The notes under the pieces are model-generated. The model made no database searches, was not told where the DNA came from, and saw only the letters and a program-made list of their open reading frames with translations. A stretch of 64,000 bases of DNA from Callorhinus ursinus (Eukaryota; Chordata; Mammalia; Carnivora; Otariidae): the NCBI RefSeq assembly GCF_003265705.1, contig NW_020312788.1, positions 7,542,695 through 7,606,694 on the forward strand. The letters are read 5' to 3'. Each line of letters starts with the position of its first letter. Positions within the stretch are counted from its first letter, which is position 1. The translations under genes and the position numbers were made by a program. Positions 34,996 to 47,735 of the stretch are shown here, piece after piece.

Positions 34996-35492
34996 TCNNN
35001 NNNNNNNNNNNNNNNNNNNNNNNNNNNNNNNNNNNNNNNNNNNNNNNNNNNNNNNNNNNNNNNNNNNNNNNNNNNNNNNNNNNNNNNNNNNNNNNNNNNN
35101 NNNNNNNNNNNNNNNNNNNNNNNNNNNNNNNNNNNNNNNNNNNNNNNNNNNNNNNNNNNNNNNNNNNNNNNNNNNNNNNNNNNNNNNNNNNNNNNNNNNN
35201 NNNNNNNNNNNNNNNNNNNNNNNNNNNNNNNNNNNNNNNNNNNNNNNNNNNNNNNNNNNNNNNNNNNNNNNNNNNNNNNNNNNNNNNNNNNNNNNNNNNN
35301 NNNNNNNNNNNNNNNNNNNNNNNNNNNNNNNNNNNNNNNNNNNNNNNNNNNNNNNNNNNNNNNNNNNNNNNNNNNNNNNNNNNNNNNNNNNNNNNNNCTT
35401 CCTTCCTTCCTTCCTTCCTTCCTTCCTTCCTTCCTTCCTTCCTTCCTTCCCTCCCTCCCTCCCTCCCTCCTTCCTTCCTTCCTTCCTTCCTT
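34880..35492. repeat. CTTT/CTTC microsatellite with assembly gap
   Basis: Long tetranucleotide pyrimidine arrays flank the unsequenced run. All reading frames here are repeat translations, not proteins. Confidence 0.97.
34998..35397. other. assembly gap of 400 N
   Basis: Exactly 400 N within the microsatellite. The round length suggests an estimated or default gap size. Confidence 0.99.
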
Positions 35493-35603
35493 TCTTATTA
35501 AAGTATAGTTGACACACACTCTTATACTGTTTTCAGGTGCACAACAAAGACAACTCTATATATGACTCAATGCTCACCATAGTAAGTGTTGATCCAGGAT
35601 TTT

Positions 35604-36594
35604 GGTGACTACTCATTCATCTTGTTTTGTTTCCTCTATCTTGTGATGAGCATTGCTTATATTATTGTTTTCAAGTGAAGAGATTTGCTAGATAAGTGCA
35701 TAATATGTTCAGTAAAACTTAATTTAAAAAACAAATTTTATGCGTTTTTTTTTCCAAACTACATTCTTAGACAACCCATAGATGCCATCATTTTTAGAAA
35801 CATGGTTCACACTCTAGTGTTTCCTGATGCTTTGGTAGTTTGTTGAGCAGGTGAACTCACAGATGTATAGCTATCTTTATCAGGAAACATTTGTTTAATG
35901 TCACCTGTGCACATGTCTATTAAACACTAAATTTGTTCATTTTGTATTTTGCATACTCTCTCATGGAGTGTTCTAACATCATAAATTAGAGGAGGTGTCA
36001 ACAGTGTTGGAGACAGGTGCAGAACCACGGAATGGGAATAAGCTAGAGGAAGCCTTAAAATCAAAGATGCACTGCATGTCTTAAGTGTGACTAGAGTTAA
36101 ATTCTGTCTTCTAGTCCTTAATATCCAGCTCTAGTTTACTCCTTTTTCTCTCTGACTATTGCACGTGCTTTTACTTTTCATATCAGATTATCACATAAAA
36201 AGTCTTTTTATGTATATTACCTGTACATAATGGCATGCAGAACTGCTTAAACATACATGGTATTTGACCTTAAAGCAAATAATTTAAAACAAACAACACT
36301 TACATGAAAGACATATGAACAATTAAATTATATGATTCTAATATTATACCTTAGTTCTGAAAATATGTTTATTTGTCATTAATATTTTATGAAGATGGTT
36401 ATGAGCATTCATAGAGCATTGAGCCATTTCATTTCACATTAATCTTCATTCACTTTTATAGCTCCAAATAAGAATTCCTCAGGCTTTATTTTAAAGAAGT
36501 ATGCAGAAAAGTAAGACATGACACAAAGTAATTTATATAGAGAGTGTAAAAGTTAGGCTTCCCTTTTTTGTTTGGTTTGTTTTGGTTAGTTTTG

Positions 36595-36631
<37 letters not shown>

Positions 36632-39600
36632 GAAGGCCAATCTGATTTAACAGCCTTGCCAAATCCTCAGGTGTCTCCACTAGGGTTGGAAATCTTGTGT
36701 CTTTGCTGAGTATGACCAAGCAATGACTCACACAAAGGAAGAAGAGAAGAAGAGAACCCCGGGGGTCCAGTGGAATAAGTACTAATTCCATGGTCATCTT
36801 CTCTACTACAGGAAAAAAATGAAAAATGCTGCCATTAATGAAATCCTTGTCTTACAAAGGCAAAGTGTCTTTAAATAAAGCCTAACATGAGGGAATGAGG
36901 GAAGAATTTCTATGTAAAGAACATACATTAAATGTATAGATTATTCAATCTCGTTTTCTAGTTATAAAACCAGGTGATACTCTTAAAGAGTTATAGGAAC
37001 CTCAGCCAGCATCTGTGTTTGTTGTTCCAAAGTACGATAAGGAGAAGAAGGAGGGTATTATTATTAATCAGAAAAAATTCTTTACTTTTTTAAATAAATG
37101 AAAATGATATATACCATTAGTATACATATGACATTTATAATATGTGTATTAGATGTCACAAATGTTTAGATTAAAATAGAGAGGGGCCAAAATATAATAA
37201 TAAAAGTGTCTCATATCTGTATACCACTTCTTCATACAAGGTGGAGCTTTACTAAAAATGGGACCTATTTTCTAAATCAGCAGGAAGGATTTCTGAAGGA
37301 GATAGGCTTACAGTTCTTATTAATTCAAAATTGCTATATTTTTTCAAGCTCAGACCATGCATCAGACATTAACCCTCCCATACTCTATTTCCTTTGCCCC
37401 CTTCCCTTTTACTCTGTGGATGATAAGGGATACCGAATCAATAGCTGTGTAGAAGAAGCAGATATAACATTCTGAGAGACACTGGAGAAAGGGAATAGAA
37501 GCAACAATTCATTTTTCTGTCTCAGTTTAGATTGTATTTATACCACCTGCTATGCCTGTGGGAATGGAATCTATAGTAGTGTCTTTAGACACAAACTTTC
37601 TCTTAGTGACTTTCCTTTTTCTATTCAGTGTGATAGCATTTTTTTTTTTTCTGGGAAAAGTAGCCTATGGCACTTGGCTGAAGAAATGAGACTTCAATGA
37701 GATATAGGAGACAAAGAGTGACAAATTAAAATGACAAGGCTGTCTTATAAGATTGTGATCCAGTGAAATGAAGTATTTCTGGCCCAGTCAATGTAGACAG
37801 CATTATGCTATGTGGGAATAGATTGCAAGACCTGGGCAGCCTGTATATATGTCTTTGAGATAACTGAATTTGTCACTATCAACACTCTCCCAAATTGTGT
37901 CTTTCCTGGCTTTTGAGAATAGGAGTATGGACAAAGGTATTCATATAAATCAAGTATTTAAGGATATTTTATTTTTTCTAAAAAAAAAACAAAACCCAAA
38001 CTTTAAAAAAAATTAGTAATATGTTCGTCTCTGGCATGAAATTAATCCAAGAAGAAGCCTTAAAATAGGTAACTAATAGCCCTAAAAGTGATGACTTTAT
38101 GCACCATGTCCGTTGAATGTCTTATTACATCTGTCCCCTCATAACTCTACTTGGTAGGTGACCACACACTGTCTCCTGGGCTTCAGTCCTGCCCGCTGGA
38201 CCTCTTTACCTGGTGTTAGCACTATTATTCCAAATTCAACAAACGTTAAATAAAATATGTAGACTTTAAAAAAAATCAGTGGAAATGCCATTGAACATCA
38301 TCAGAAAAAAGTTTAAGTTTCATGTGCATATAGCTGCTTGGTACCAAACGGGGAAGGGAAAGAGGGTAAAATGTTGTAAGCATGCTCGAGTGCTTGAGAA
38401 GGAGGATCTCTACTATGTCCTTCTTTCTCATCTCCTACGTGTTCCTTGGTAAATCACCAAATCCTGTAGTTTCTTTGCAATGTTTCTTACAAACATTTTC
38501 CCCCTTTCCAATCCTTCTGCTTCCTTCCTAACCCAGGTGCTCATTTCTTTTCAAAGTGAGAAATGTGATTCATTCAGGGACTCTAATGATGTTATAAAAT
38601 ACTTCCTGTGGAACCCTGAGAATACATGAGAATAATTTTGTTTTCTTTTATCAAAGTTCCTTTTGATGACTACGGTCATTTATATTATGCTAAAAAAATC
38701 GGGGCCATCCATGATAGGCTGTTCTTACTGTCTGTTTTGGAAATATTCTAAGATTTCTTGAGGATTCAAGGCAAGAAAAAGTTACTTCATAAAGCAATGA
38801 CTGTCTTCAGTTGTGGATAGCTATATTTTTCATCTTTGGTTGGCCAGATTTTTAGTTGTTTCTAGTTTATTGATGCAATTGCTACAAAAACTAGAGGATG
38901 GTGTGCTTTTTTCAGGTATGTGACAGTTGTAGTATAGCCAGATTATCATACTTGTGTCTTTACTTAAATGTTATGCCTGTTTCCCCCAGTAAGACTGTGC
39001 ATTTCTTTTTTATTATTATATTCATTTATATAGTATGAGGGATATTTTAAGTGACTTCTATTTTCCAAAACCAAATTCTAAAAAGTTTAGATAATTATTT
39101 AAAATTTGAATAAATGAGTGATGTCAAACCCGATTGTTGCAGAAATCTTAGACTCCCCCTAAATTGAGGCTCTCTTTCATATCCCACTCTAGGAGTGGGT
39201 TCTAACAATAACCCTTTGGATGCAAAAATGTTTGAGTGTAGCAGTATTTTGTAATTCAGAAACACAAAGGAAAAGTTAGGATTGAGTTATTATTCTTGGA
39301 AATAAGAGAGTCACTTATGCTGAATAAGGAAACTTCCATATATATTCCCATTACATGAGAAAATGAAACCACTTCTCAAAGTCCCCATCCTTATCCTATT
39401 GTCTTATTTTTTAAAAATTTAGGTTGTTTTACTCAGTTCCCATCTTTGGATTATCCCAATGTGTTAGAAAAATAAAAGGTAAATTATATAATGTCAAAAC
39501 AAAATTTAAAATACTCATGTAAAAGGCAAGACCCAAATGTGGCTTATTTTTCAGACCCATGCAGGTAAGAACCAATAAACATAATCTTTTTTTTGGTAAA

Positions 39601-41500
39601 GTTTTTAAATTATAAATTGCTCAGTACACAAAATTTCCTCTGGAGCCAATGGAAAGAAAAATGTGACTTACTTCAACATCAAAGATAACACTACATGAAT
39701 GAGCTCGATGATGGTCAGAGTAGACTCAACTGGATTTAAGATGAATAAACAATTTCAATAAATTGAATTAATTAGATTGGGCTTAAGTGTGCAAGCAGTC
39801 TATTTTCTGAAATCGTGTACAATAACTTGTTCAAGAAGTGCTGGTGTATAATTGCCTGAAGTAAGAGGATAAAAAAGAGAAAAGGCTGAAAATCCATTAT
39901 GCTCATGTTAACAGTCTAACTAAACTAATTAACTGCTATCTGAATTTTCACACCTCTATTTCATGATCTTTCTTGCCTCAAACCTCCAAGACTCAAAAGC
40001 AACAAATAAACAAAAAAGCATTTGAAAGAGAACAGTACTAAATATAATGCAAACCATCCCATTTTGAAAATGGGTTCCTCTTATTTTTTCCATCTTCATG
40101 GGTTCACCAACAACCTTGTCACATCTACTCTCTCTAGAAACTTCTGTATCCTAATCAGTTATGTGCACATAAATAAAATAGTGAAATATTGTTACACAGC
40201 TATCAACTGTGTTCTGGGTAAAGCTAACTTTAATACTAAGAATTAGAATTCCTAATATTGCAGAACAGTTTGGAAGATCTTCAGATTCAAACTTTTAAGA
40301 TAATTGAGTAACAAATTTTCAAATCAAATACCAATACCCAACTCTCTATATCTGTTATATATCAAAAATGTCTAACAGGCTTTCTGTAGTTTCTACCTAG
40401 ATTAGAATCAATTGATTCACATACCTTCACTAACTGGGAACTACGCTTTTATATTTGATTTTTAAAGGAAGAGACATGAAAAGGAAACAAATTTTCTTAA
40501 TTAAGAAATTATGCTTATGTAACAGGAAAGTGACCAAGAGCCAACAAAAATCAGGCAAAACTGTCATGTTAAACCTACGAAATCTCCCAATATTTGACGA
40601 TTTTTGTCTTATGTAAATGTTTATTTAATACATTTCAACCAGATTTAGGTCTGAATCAGAATCACTAATTTCCTATACATTACAGTTAATGGAGGCATAA
40701 TAATATATTGAAAGAGCTCCCAAAAGCCTTCAAATTTTCATTACCATTTAATGTCAAGATGCCAATTTTTCCTTTGAAAATTTGAAAAGTATATTCTATA
40801 ATATATCCTGATTTCCAAATAACACTGTTCTCTAACTATAAAATAAAATGTAATTTATTGAAGTTTCAATTATTCTCATATTATCTTATGCTCTTATAGA
40901 AGATATTCTGATGTTGCTCAGCAATTGGTTTTATACATATTTTATTGTGATTTACTTTTATAATATAATTAAGTTCAATTTATTTACAAGAAGAGATGAT
41001 ATGGATAGTGATAGTATTTTACATTTCAACAAATATATGTTCTATTTTCAATAAAATAAACTTACTTTATGTAATATTTATAACGTAAAATATGATAATA
41101 AATAATATTTTTACATTGATTGTTTCTTTGTAGTTAAAGACACACTTTAGAGTTGTAAACAAAATTACCCATGAACAGTTTTCTTAGTTCTTAATAAAAT
41201 TTCTTCTCTTGATGAATTTTCATTCATGATTCATGAATAACACTAAATCAGAAATTACATAATCAATTAAAATAAGGACTCACAAATCACAAATTATGTT
41301 ATATTCTAAGAGTTGAATCTGCTACTAGTCAGTGTCATATCCATGAACTGAAATCTTTGCGAATGGTCAGACCCTAATTTCTTATACTGTAATCCCTCTT
41401 TCATGCTCTTTGGTATACAGATTGTTTGGCTAATTTCTACAGTCAAGTTTTGCCTGTGAAATGGCACTGAAGTTCAGCAAGACACATTTCCTGTCTATAT
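35604..41500. other. long mostly unique AT-rich stretch, no gene seen
   Basis: Holds a 27-base T-run near 36600, A-runs near 37981, and AT-rich sequence 40560-41150. No splice-flanked coding segment or RNA gene could be supported. Weak L1-like similarity near 38800-38930 is not firm. Confidence 0.45.
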
Positions 41501-41504
41501 CCAT

Positions 41505-41576
41505 GGCTGGTTGTGCAACTGGTAAGAACACTCAGCTAATGAATCTAAGGTCATGAGTTCACTACTGTGCACAATC
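41505..41576 (+). pseudogene. tRNA-Ile-like relic
   Basis: 72 bp starting GGCTGGTT, with AACTGGTAAGAACACTCAGC in the D-arm region, CTAATGA in the anticodon-loop position (AAU), AAGGTCATGAGTTCACTAC in the variable/T-arm region and a B-box-like GAGTTCACTAC. It resembles tRNA-Ile(AAU) along its length, but the acceptor stem does not pair. This is a degraded tRNA pseudogene or the head of an old tRNA-derived SINE. Confidence 0.45.
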
Positions 41577-42000
41577 GTTTGCTTTGTTGTATTCAAGGGT
41601 ACGGATCACACCCTTCATCACAAATAATGTTCTTGCACATGTATGTTACTTGTCACAAGAGAGCTCCATGTGCTGGAGTTTGGAAGACTCAAAGAAAATC
41701 TATATGCACGGGTGGGAAAATCACTCAAAGAACATGTCCCCTTGAGACTGAGTCAACATCTTCTTCACCCAGGAATCCTGCTGTTTTGTGTTCACATGTT
41801 CTCCACACTCTCCTCCACCCTTCATGGCAACGTAATAATGGGATTTTTCACCTGGGGGAGAGAACCTCTTACTATGTTCTGCAGTCCCACTATACCCATG
41901 GTAATGAACAAGTGGACCTAACACTCAGAATTAACTCTCATAAATCCTGTTCTTCCAGCCTGTCTGTATGGATTTTGAGTTTTAATTAAGATTATTAAGA
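41577..42000. other. GC-richer block after the tRNA-like relic, unclassified
   Basis: Open in several frames on both strands (up to about 140 codons on plus, starting 41567), with no splice sites, tail or recognisable domain. It may be the body of an old retroelement starting at 41505. Confidence 0.3.
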
Positions 42001-42186
42001 ACACAAAATTTCTCAAATCAAGAGTCAAAAAATCCACAAACCCAGGAAATTCTCATACATTATGAAAGAAATTGCAAGAATCAAAAAAGAAATTTTCCTT
42101 TCCAGTTATTTATAAAATCATTTAATAAAACTGTGCTTGTTTTCAACATCTACTCCCTCCCAGCCTTTAAGGCATAATCTCGGTCA

Positions 42187-42211
42187 TACACACACACACA
42201 CACACACACAA
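42187..42211. repeat. CA microsatellite
   Basis: Uninterrupted (CA)n of about 12 units. Confidence 0.95.
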
Positions 42212-42524
42212 ACTGAAAAATATTTATTTTTGAAAAATGTAAACAGAAAACCAACAACACGAAGGAAGAGATTTTATAGAGTTTAGAACTAATATCCACT
42301 CCACTGGCTTTCATTTTCTAATATACTAAACCTTTGCCTATAAGTATTTACATTTTTCAAGTGCTAATAAACTTTAAAAAGCAGTCACTGCTGGAATGGC
42401 AGCCTCCAAATGTAAAAACCTGTAATAACCGCAGACCCAATGATAATATATAAATGAGGCAGAGAATATTTACAAATAAAATTTCCAAGGTCTAAATGTA
42501 AGAGTATTAAAACAATATGAACAA

Positions 42525-42706
42525 GGGGCGCCTGGGTGGCTCAGTCATTAAGCGTCTGCCTTCGGCTCAGGTCATGATCCCAGGGTCCTGGGATCAAGCC
42601 CCACATCAGGCTCCCTGCTCAGGAGGAAGCCTGCTTCTCCCTCTCCCATTCCCCCTGCTTATGTTCCCTCTCTCTCTGTCAAATAAATAAATAAAATCTT
42701 TAAGAA
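42525..42706 (+). mobile_element. CAN SINE (SINEC)
   Basis: Near-consensus head 'gggcgcctgggtggctcagt', 'aggtcatgatcccagggtcc' and an AAATAAATAAATAAAATC tail. The flanking repeat (ending TGAACAAG / TGAACCAG) is short. Confidence 0.93.
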
Positions 42707-42821
42707 AAAATGAACCAGGCATGTCGATCTTGAAACTTCTATATAAATGTCAATGGTATTGTCATATTAAAGTGCACAAGAATTTATTATATACACTCCA
42801 AATATACAAAATAGGGCTATA

Positions 42822-43036
42822 CAGGGTGCCTAGGTGGCTCAGTTGGTTGGGCGACCTGGTTGCCTTCAGCTCAGGTCACGATCCTGGAGTCCCGGGATCA
42901 AGTCCCGCATCGGGTGCCCTGCTCAGCAGGGAGTCTGCTTCTCCCTCTGACCCTCCCCCCTCTCATGCTCTCTCTCTGTCTCATTCTTTCTCTCTCAAAT
43001 AAATAAATAATCTTTTAAAAAATAACAAAAAAAAAA
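42822..43036 (+). mobile_element. CAN SINE (SINEC), perfect TSD
   Basis: Head 'agggtgcctaggtggctcag'. ACAAAATAGGGCTATA is repeated exactly at 42806-42821 and 43037-43052. Confidence 0.95.
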
Positions 43037-43089
43037 ACAAAATAGGGCTATAGGTTACATCAATTAAAGAAACTTTGTAAAATAAAAGG

Positions 43090-43560
43090 AGAAAGAGAAA
43101 ACTAGAAAATGGACAAGTAGAGCATTACTACTAGTAAAGAGAGAAATGCAAATTAAAATCACAATACTATTAAAATCACAATACTCTACCTGCAGTAATA
43201 GGTTACAGTACTCAGTGAAGTTTAATGTGCAGATACCTCTACCGAATGACGCTACAGTTCTCTCCCTGAGTATGCACACCATCCAGAGAAACTCTTGTTT
43301 AGGTTCATAATGGGGTATGTATAAGGATGCTTACTTCCACATTGTGTGTGTGTTCATGTGTGCACGCACGTGTGTGGGTGTGGAAGCAATCTAAAGGTCC
43401 ATCAGTAGGGAGATGGGTAAGTAAATATGTGGATAGTCAGAAGCAATAAACCAGAAGTACATAGAGGAAGAGGAAATCTTAAAACTTATTGCTGAGTGAA
43501 AAAAGTAAAACAAACAAAAAGACAAAACCCAGAAAAGTAAAAGCAAGGACAAGAGTATGA
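43090..43560 (+). mobile_element. old L1 3' fragment
   Basis: 'agagaaatgcaaattaaaat', 'ggtccatcagtagggagatg' and 'attgctgagtgaaaaaagta' follow L1 order. ATTAAAATCACAATACT is tandemly duplicated near 43153-43187. Confidence 0.65.
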
Positions 43561-43643
43561 CAGGTATTACATCAAAGTAAAAATCCCAATAGACATCTAC
43601 AGATGTTTTTAAGTATTCTTACCTGTCTTACAAATTCATTTTT

Positions 43644-43814
43644 TTTAAAAGATTTATTTACTTTGGGGGGAGGGGCAGAAGGAGAGAATCTTCAAGCAGA
43701 CTCCCCGCTGAGCATGGAACCCGACACAGGGCTCGATCTCACACCCCCAGGATCACAACCTAAGCCCAAACTAAGAGTTGGCTGCTTAACCAACTCAGCC
43801 ACCCAGGTGCCCCA
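43644..43814 (-). mobile_element. CAN SINE (SINEC)
   Basis: Reversed SINEC with 'aagatttatttactttgggg' and 'caactcagccacccaggtgc'. ACAAATTCATTTTT and ACAAGTTCACTTTT flank it as a diverged TSD (43630-43643, 43817-43830). Confidence 0.9.
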
Positions 43815-43830
43815 CAACAAGTTCACTTTT

Positions 43831-44828
43831 AATGAGAATGTGTACCTAGTAGGAAGAGGAAAGGGGAAATAAAGATGACGACGATAGAGAAAAAAATAAA
43901 AGCAAAATAAAACAGCAATAGACCTTGAAGAAATGGGATATGATGAGGTGTCATGAGCTGAGGGATTTAACTTGTGTCTTTGCATCTGAGGTTGTACAAG
44001 AGAAAGAAATGGAGGAGGAGGAAAGAAGAGGTGCATGAAAGAAAAAAGGAGAGGCTGAAGCAAACATGTTAGTCTTAGTTTTCCTGAATTGCTCAGGATA
44101 TAATTTTAGGTAGGTTTTAAATTCAAAGCAAAAGTGAAATCAGTGTTCTCAGTGCATCCCCAATACCAGCACACTCAGGGAGGATGGAAATGGTCAGTTT
44201 ACCTTATGTTTTCCGCAGAGACACTGGTGGTTCTCATTCATCAAATGCTCCTTACATTCCGGCAATGATAGTCTCAGATTTTATTAATTCGGGAATTGTT
44301 TTTCTAATAAGGCTATTTGTGTGATGACATGCCCATGTCACTTCGAATACATTTGGTGAACTATTAGAATCTTAAAAGAGTACAGTGGGTATATTGTGTT
44401 TGATTAGAAAAAGCACCACTGATTGCCCTACAGCTAAACTCTTTATTAATTTGTACCATGCAATTTCTAGTTTGAAATTCATAGGCATTTAGAAAAATTA
44501 ATCCTTCACAGAGAGAGGATAATTCAGGTGGTGAACTTAGGAGAAGGAAGGCCTTTTGGGTATTTACTTTGGACACATTATCCCCAGCAGACCTGAATGA
44601 AGAGCACTCTCTGAACCATTTGCTGCAAACATCCTTTCAGTAAGGCAAGTTCAGATGTTGGCCTTCATCAGCTTATGGAGGGTGAATAAATTTTGCATTT
44701 ACATAGTGTTTTGCATTTTAGTCTTAAAGTGTGTTACGTAGTACACTTGATTTAAGGGGGCAGAAGTATATAATCTCAGGGGCTGGGGCAAAGCAACTCA
44801 TGGTACTAACCACACCACAAACATGCAT
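43831..44828. other. unique DNA, no supported gene
   Basis: A minus-strand open stretch at 44576-44364 follows a pyrimidine-rich AG (near 44545), but no donor or partner exon was found. Confidence 0.35.
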
Positions 44829-44831
44829 GCA

Positions 44832-44871
<40 letters not shown>

Positions 44872-44876
44872 AACAA
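44829..44876. repeat. CA microsatellite
   Basis: CACGCGCACACA leading into pure (CA)n. Confidence 0.95.
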
Positions 44877-47338
44877 AAAAACCCCCCATTCTTCCTCAGT
44901 GGTAGAAATTAGTGTTGACAGGAAAATCTTTCACCAAGAAGGCAACTGTGATATCACAAGCATATGATTACAGGCAAATTTTCTGCCAGCCAGCTATGTA
45001 GAAACTTCAAGCTGAATTACATTCTTTGTGATTTTTGGTTAGATTCTCGGAGCAGTTTCATGGCATAAATATCAAAGTGCAGAATTGAGTCAGGAGCATA
45101 AGTACATGAAATAAAAACTGGTTTCCATAGAAAAGGGAGTGGGGTGATTAACTCATATCAAATAACATTATTTAATAGTTCTATATTTCACACAACTCAA
45201 GAGACCAAAAATAAATTCACAGAAAAATTATAAAATCAGTGTATATGCAGCTGGAAACATTGTTCAAAGAGTGATCATCTCTAAAATTTTTTCAGAGTAT
45301 GAACAGATAACACTTTGGAACTCAGTCTTAACTAGTATAATGTAGTTTATACTACATACATTTATTTCTCAGAATATACCACTCTAACAGAGATGCATAT
45401 ACTCCATACATACCCACATGTAAATGTGTATATGTGCATATATATGCATACCAGCTGGTTCCCTGTAGAATAAAAGCATAAATATTAGTGAAACTTTAAC
45501 AAACACAAATGTATCTTCAACTTTGCAAGGAATCTATCTTCAATTGTCTAAAGAAAAATAAAAACTGTCAGGTACATTTTTAAAATAGAGTTTTGCTTAT
45601 TATATTACCATTGTCCATGGTGACAAAAGTTCTTAGGAAATAATGGATGACACTTTTTTTTATGTTCAGTTAGCCAACATTTATAACATTTCGTCTCAAG
45701 TTTGTGGTTTCTTCTTTTTCCATTAATATATTCTAATAATATGTCTAAAATAAATCATGAAGAAGCTGATTTTGTGCCTGATGATCGTAGTACTCACAAA
45801 GCTGTTTGGCAATTCAAAACCCTCTCCTGAGCTGAGGAGAGTGGCCAAGGATGTATATTTCCTTTGTGTTGTTGCTGTTTTCAGAAAAAGAATTGGATCT
45901 TCAAAATAACAACAACAACGATTAAAAATATAAAAATAAAATAAGACAACAACAACAACAATGACAGTTCCTAATGAGAACCTATGGTGGAGACTGTGGA
46001 ATCATAAACTAATAATTTGAACAAAGTTAGACAGTTGATTGACAGGATTTGGGACCTATAGCGTTCAAGGTGTGTCTGTGTGTGTGTTGACTGTTTACTC
46101 ATTAATAATAGTTTCTGGACTGATTATAACCTCCCAGCCTTCAGGTAAGTTTATATCTGTTATATCTGCATATGGAATGGAGGACCCAGATTCCTTTCTG
46201 ATAATGAGGTAAGAGCCAAGGATGACAAGCTTGTCCCTGACAATCTTCATGTCGAACACTTGATTTTGTGATACTTTCTTAATCTTTACTTTAAAATAAA
46301 CTAATACAGTCTACTAATAATATATATGGTCTATGATTTTCCTAAATAGGTATCCTGGGGAAAGTGTCCGTTTTAGAAATATGTAGGTTATAGATGAGGG
46401 CACACTCAGGCCTTAGGGCCGTAGCACATCTGTGGCCAATTCTGAACAAATTTCTCCGGTCTTTCAGCCATAGCCTCTGCACTATGCTGGCAGGTTTGTA
46501 AACATCTTTAAAATAACGAAGTAGTTGAGAGGGGTGGGGAACAGTGATATAGTAGCAACCAGATTGACAGGCACACCACATTATTATCTTTTATTCCTGA
46601 TTTTTTTAAAAAAATGCACGTATTATTAATTTGCATAGCACGTATAGAAGAACAAAAGGAATGATTTAAATGTCTATTACCACCTATTATCTGGGACTAC
46701 ATTAAGGAGGTGCTGGTCAGCTTGGCTTCATTTGTCCTCCAGACGCTGCAAAAATGTGAGGCCAGGCCAACTGGGGTTAAAGCAGGCAGAAACTGGTACA
46801 GCTGGGGATCATTAAGAGTGATCAAGGGCCAGCCAGAAGAAAAAGTCAGCTGAAAACAAGGCTGAACGCTCTTCCAGGCAGAGCAGCGGAGTCACGTGCA
46901 CTCAGGAAACAGCCTAACCCCGTCCAGCGAACTTTGTTGATTTAATTAGATTTTGTTTAAAATTCCAAAGTAGGAGCAGCTTGGTCAGCTTTGATGCAAA
47001 AATTGGCAGAGGAAACTATCGTTAATTTTCAAAAAGTCATATTATTGGGGCATTTAAGCAATGTTGAAAATCTTTGTCATGGTTAAAAAAGGCAGTACAG
47101 CACACAAATATCTCCTTGCTGATAGAATATTATCGTCTTTCTTTGACCAATTAACGCAAAGATTGTGGATTTTATTGTGAGCCTGTTCATTTATGCGCTT
47201 TTAATTTATTGGCTTTCCTCCTGTCTCTGTCTCACATTTCTACTCCCTCACAGTACTTTCTGGATGACTTTCCTATTTGCATTCAAATCCTTGTCTTAGA
47301 GTCTATTTGGTGAAACTAAGTCAAGAGACACAAATCCT
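44877..47338. other. unique DNA with (AAC)n and a GC-richer block 46690-46930
   Basis: Two AAC repeats lie at 45905-45960. 46690-46930 is repeat-free and GC-richer, followed by homeodomain-type TTTAATTAGATTTTG, so it is a candidate conserved noncoding element. No coding exon is supported. Confidence 0.35.
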
Positions 47339-47420
47339 AGTAAGTACTTACATTTGATCCTTACCTCACAGGGATGTTTTGAGGATCATATCTGATAATA
47401 TATGCAAAAATCGTTTTTAG
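47339..47420 (+). mobile_element. MIR SINE 3' fragment
   Basis: 'ccttacctcacagggatgtt' and 'ttgaggatcatatctgataa' match the distal MIR. An L1 is inserted immediately after it. Confidence 0.6.
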
Positions 47421-47421
47421 T

Positions 47422-47735
47422 AAGTCAATCAGAAAGACAAGTATCATATGATCTCACTGATATGAGGAATTTGAGAAACAAGGCAGAGGATTATAGGAGA
47501 AGGGAGGGGAAAATAAAACAAGACAAAACCAGAGAGGGAGACAAACCAGAGACTCTTAATCTCAGGAAACAAACTGAGGGTTGCTGGAGTGGAGGGGGTG
47601 GGAGGGATGGGGTGGCTGGGTGACATTGGGGAGGGTATGTGTTGTGGGGAGCACTGTGAATTGTGTAAGACTGATGAATCACAGAACTGTACCCTTGAAA
47701 CAAATAACTCATTATATGTTAATAAAAAAATTTTA
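47422..47735 (+). mobile_element. young 5'-truncated L1 3' end
   Basis: Begins 'aagtcaatcagaaagacaag' and 'tatcatatgatctcactgat', then the L1 3' UTR, ending 'ataactcattatatgttaat' plus A-rich tail. AAAAATCGTTTTTA is duplicated at 47406-47419 and 47736-47749. The 3' UTR contains the G-rich tract at 47594-47612. Confidence 0.93.
47594..47612 (+). other. G-quadruplex motif in the L1 3' UTR
   Basis: G runs of 5, 3, 3 and 4 with loops T, A and AT. G-rich quadruplex-forming tracts are a known feature of mammalian L1 3' UTRs. Confidence 0.75.

Larger units (their letters stand above)
34843..35589 (-). mobile_element. L1 3' end with expanded tail and possible 3' transduction
   Basis: 35495-35589 is a reversed L1 terminus ('taaagtatagttgacacaca', 'caggtgcacaac'). 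Its A-tail has become the CTTT/CTTC array. TGATCCAGGATTTT flanks the whole block at 34828-34841 and 35590-35603. Between the array and the left repeat lie about 20 non-repeat bases plus a second T-rich stretch, which on the minus strand reads as a second A-rich tail. Confidence 0.7.

Noticed and set aside
34793..35519. Open frames of over 220 codons on both strands
   Set aside because: They are translations of the CTTT/CTTC array running through 400 N; no real coding evidence.
41567..41989. 140-codon plus-strand frame as a gene
   Set aside because: No splice sites, domain or codon pattern; begins within a tRNA-like relic. Kept only as an unclassified block.
44364..44560. Minus-strand exon after 'ccttccttctcctaag'
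   Set aside because: Good acceptor and open frame but no credible donor before the stop; isolated.
46450..46500. Plus-strand 26-bp exon with CTTTCAG acceptor and CAG|GTTTGT donor
   Set aside because: Too short, isolated, and no linked frame.
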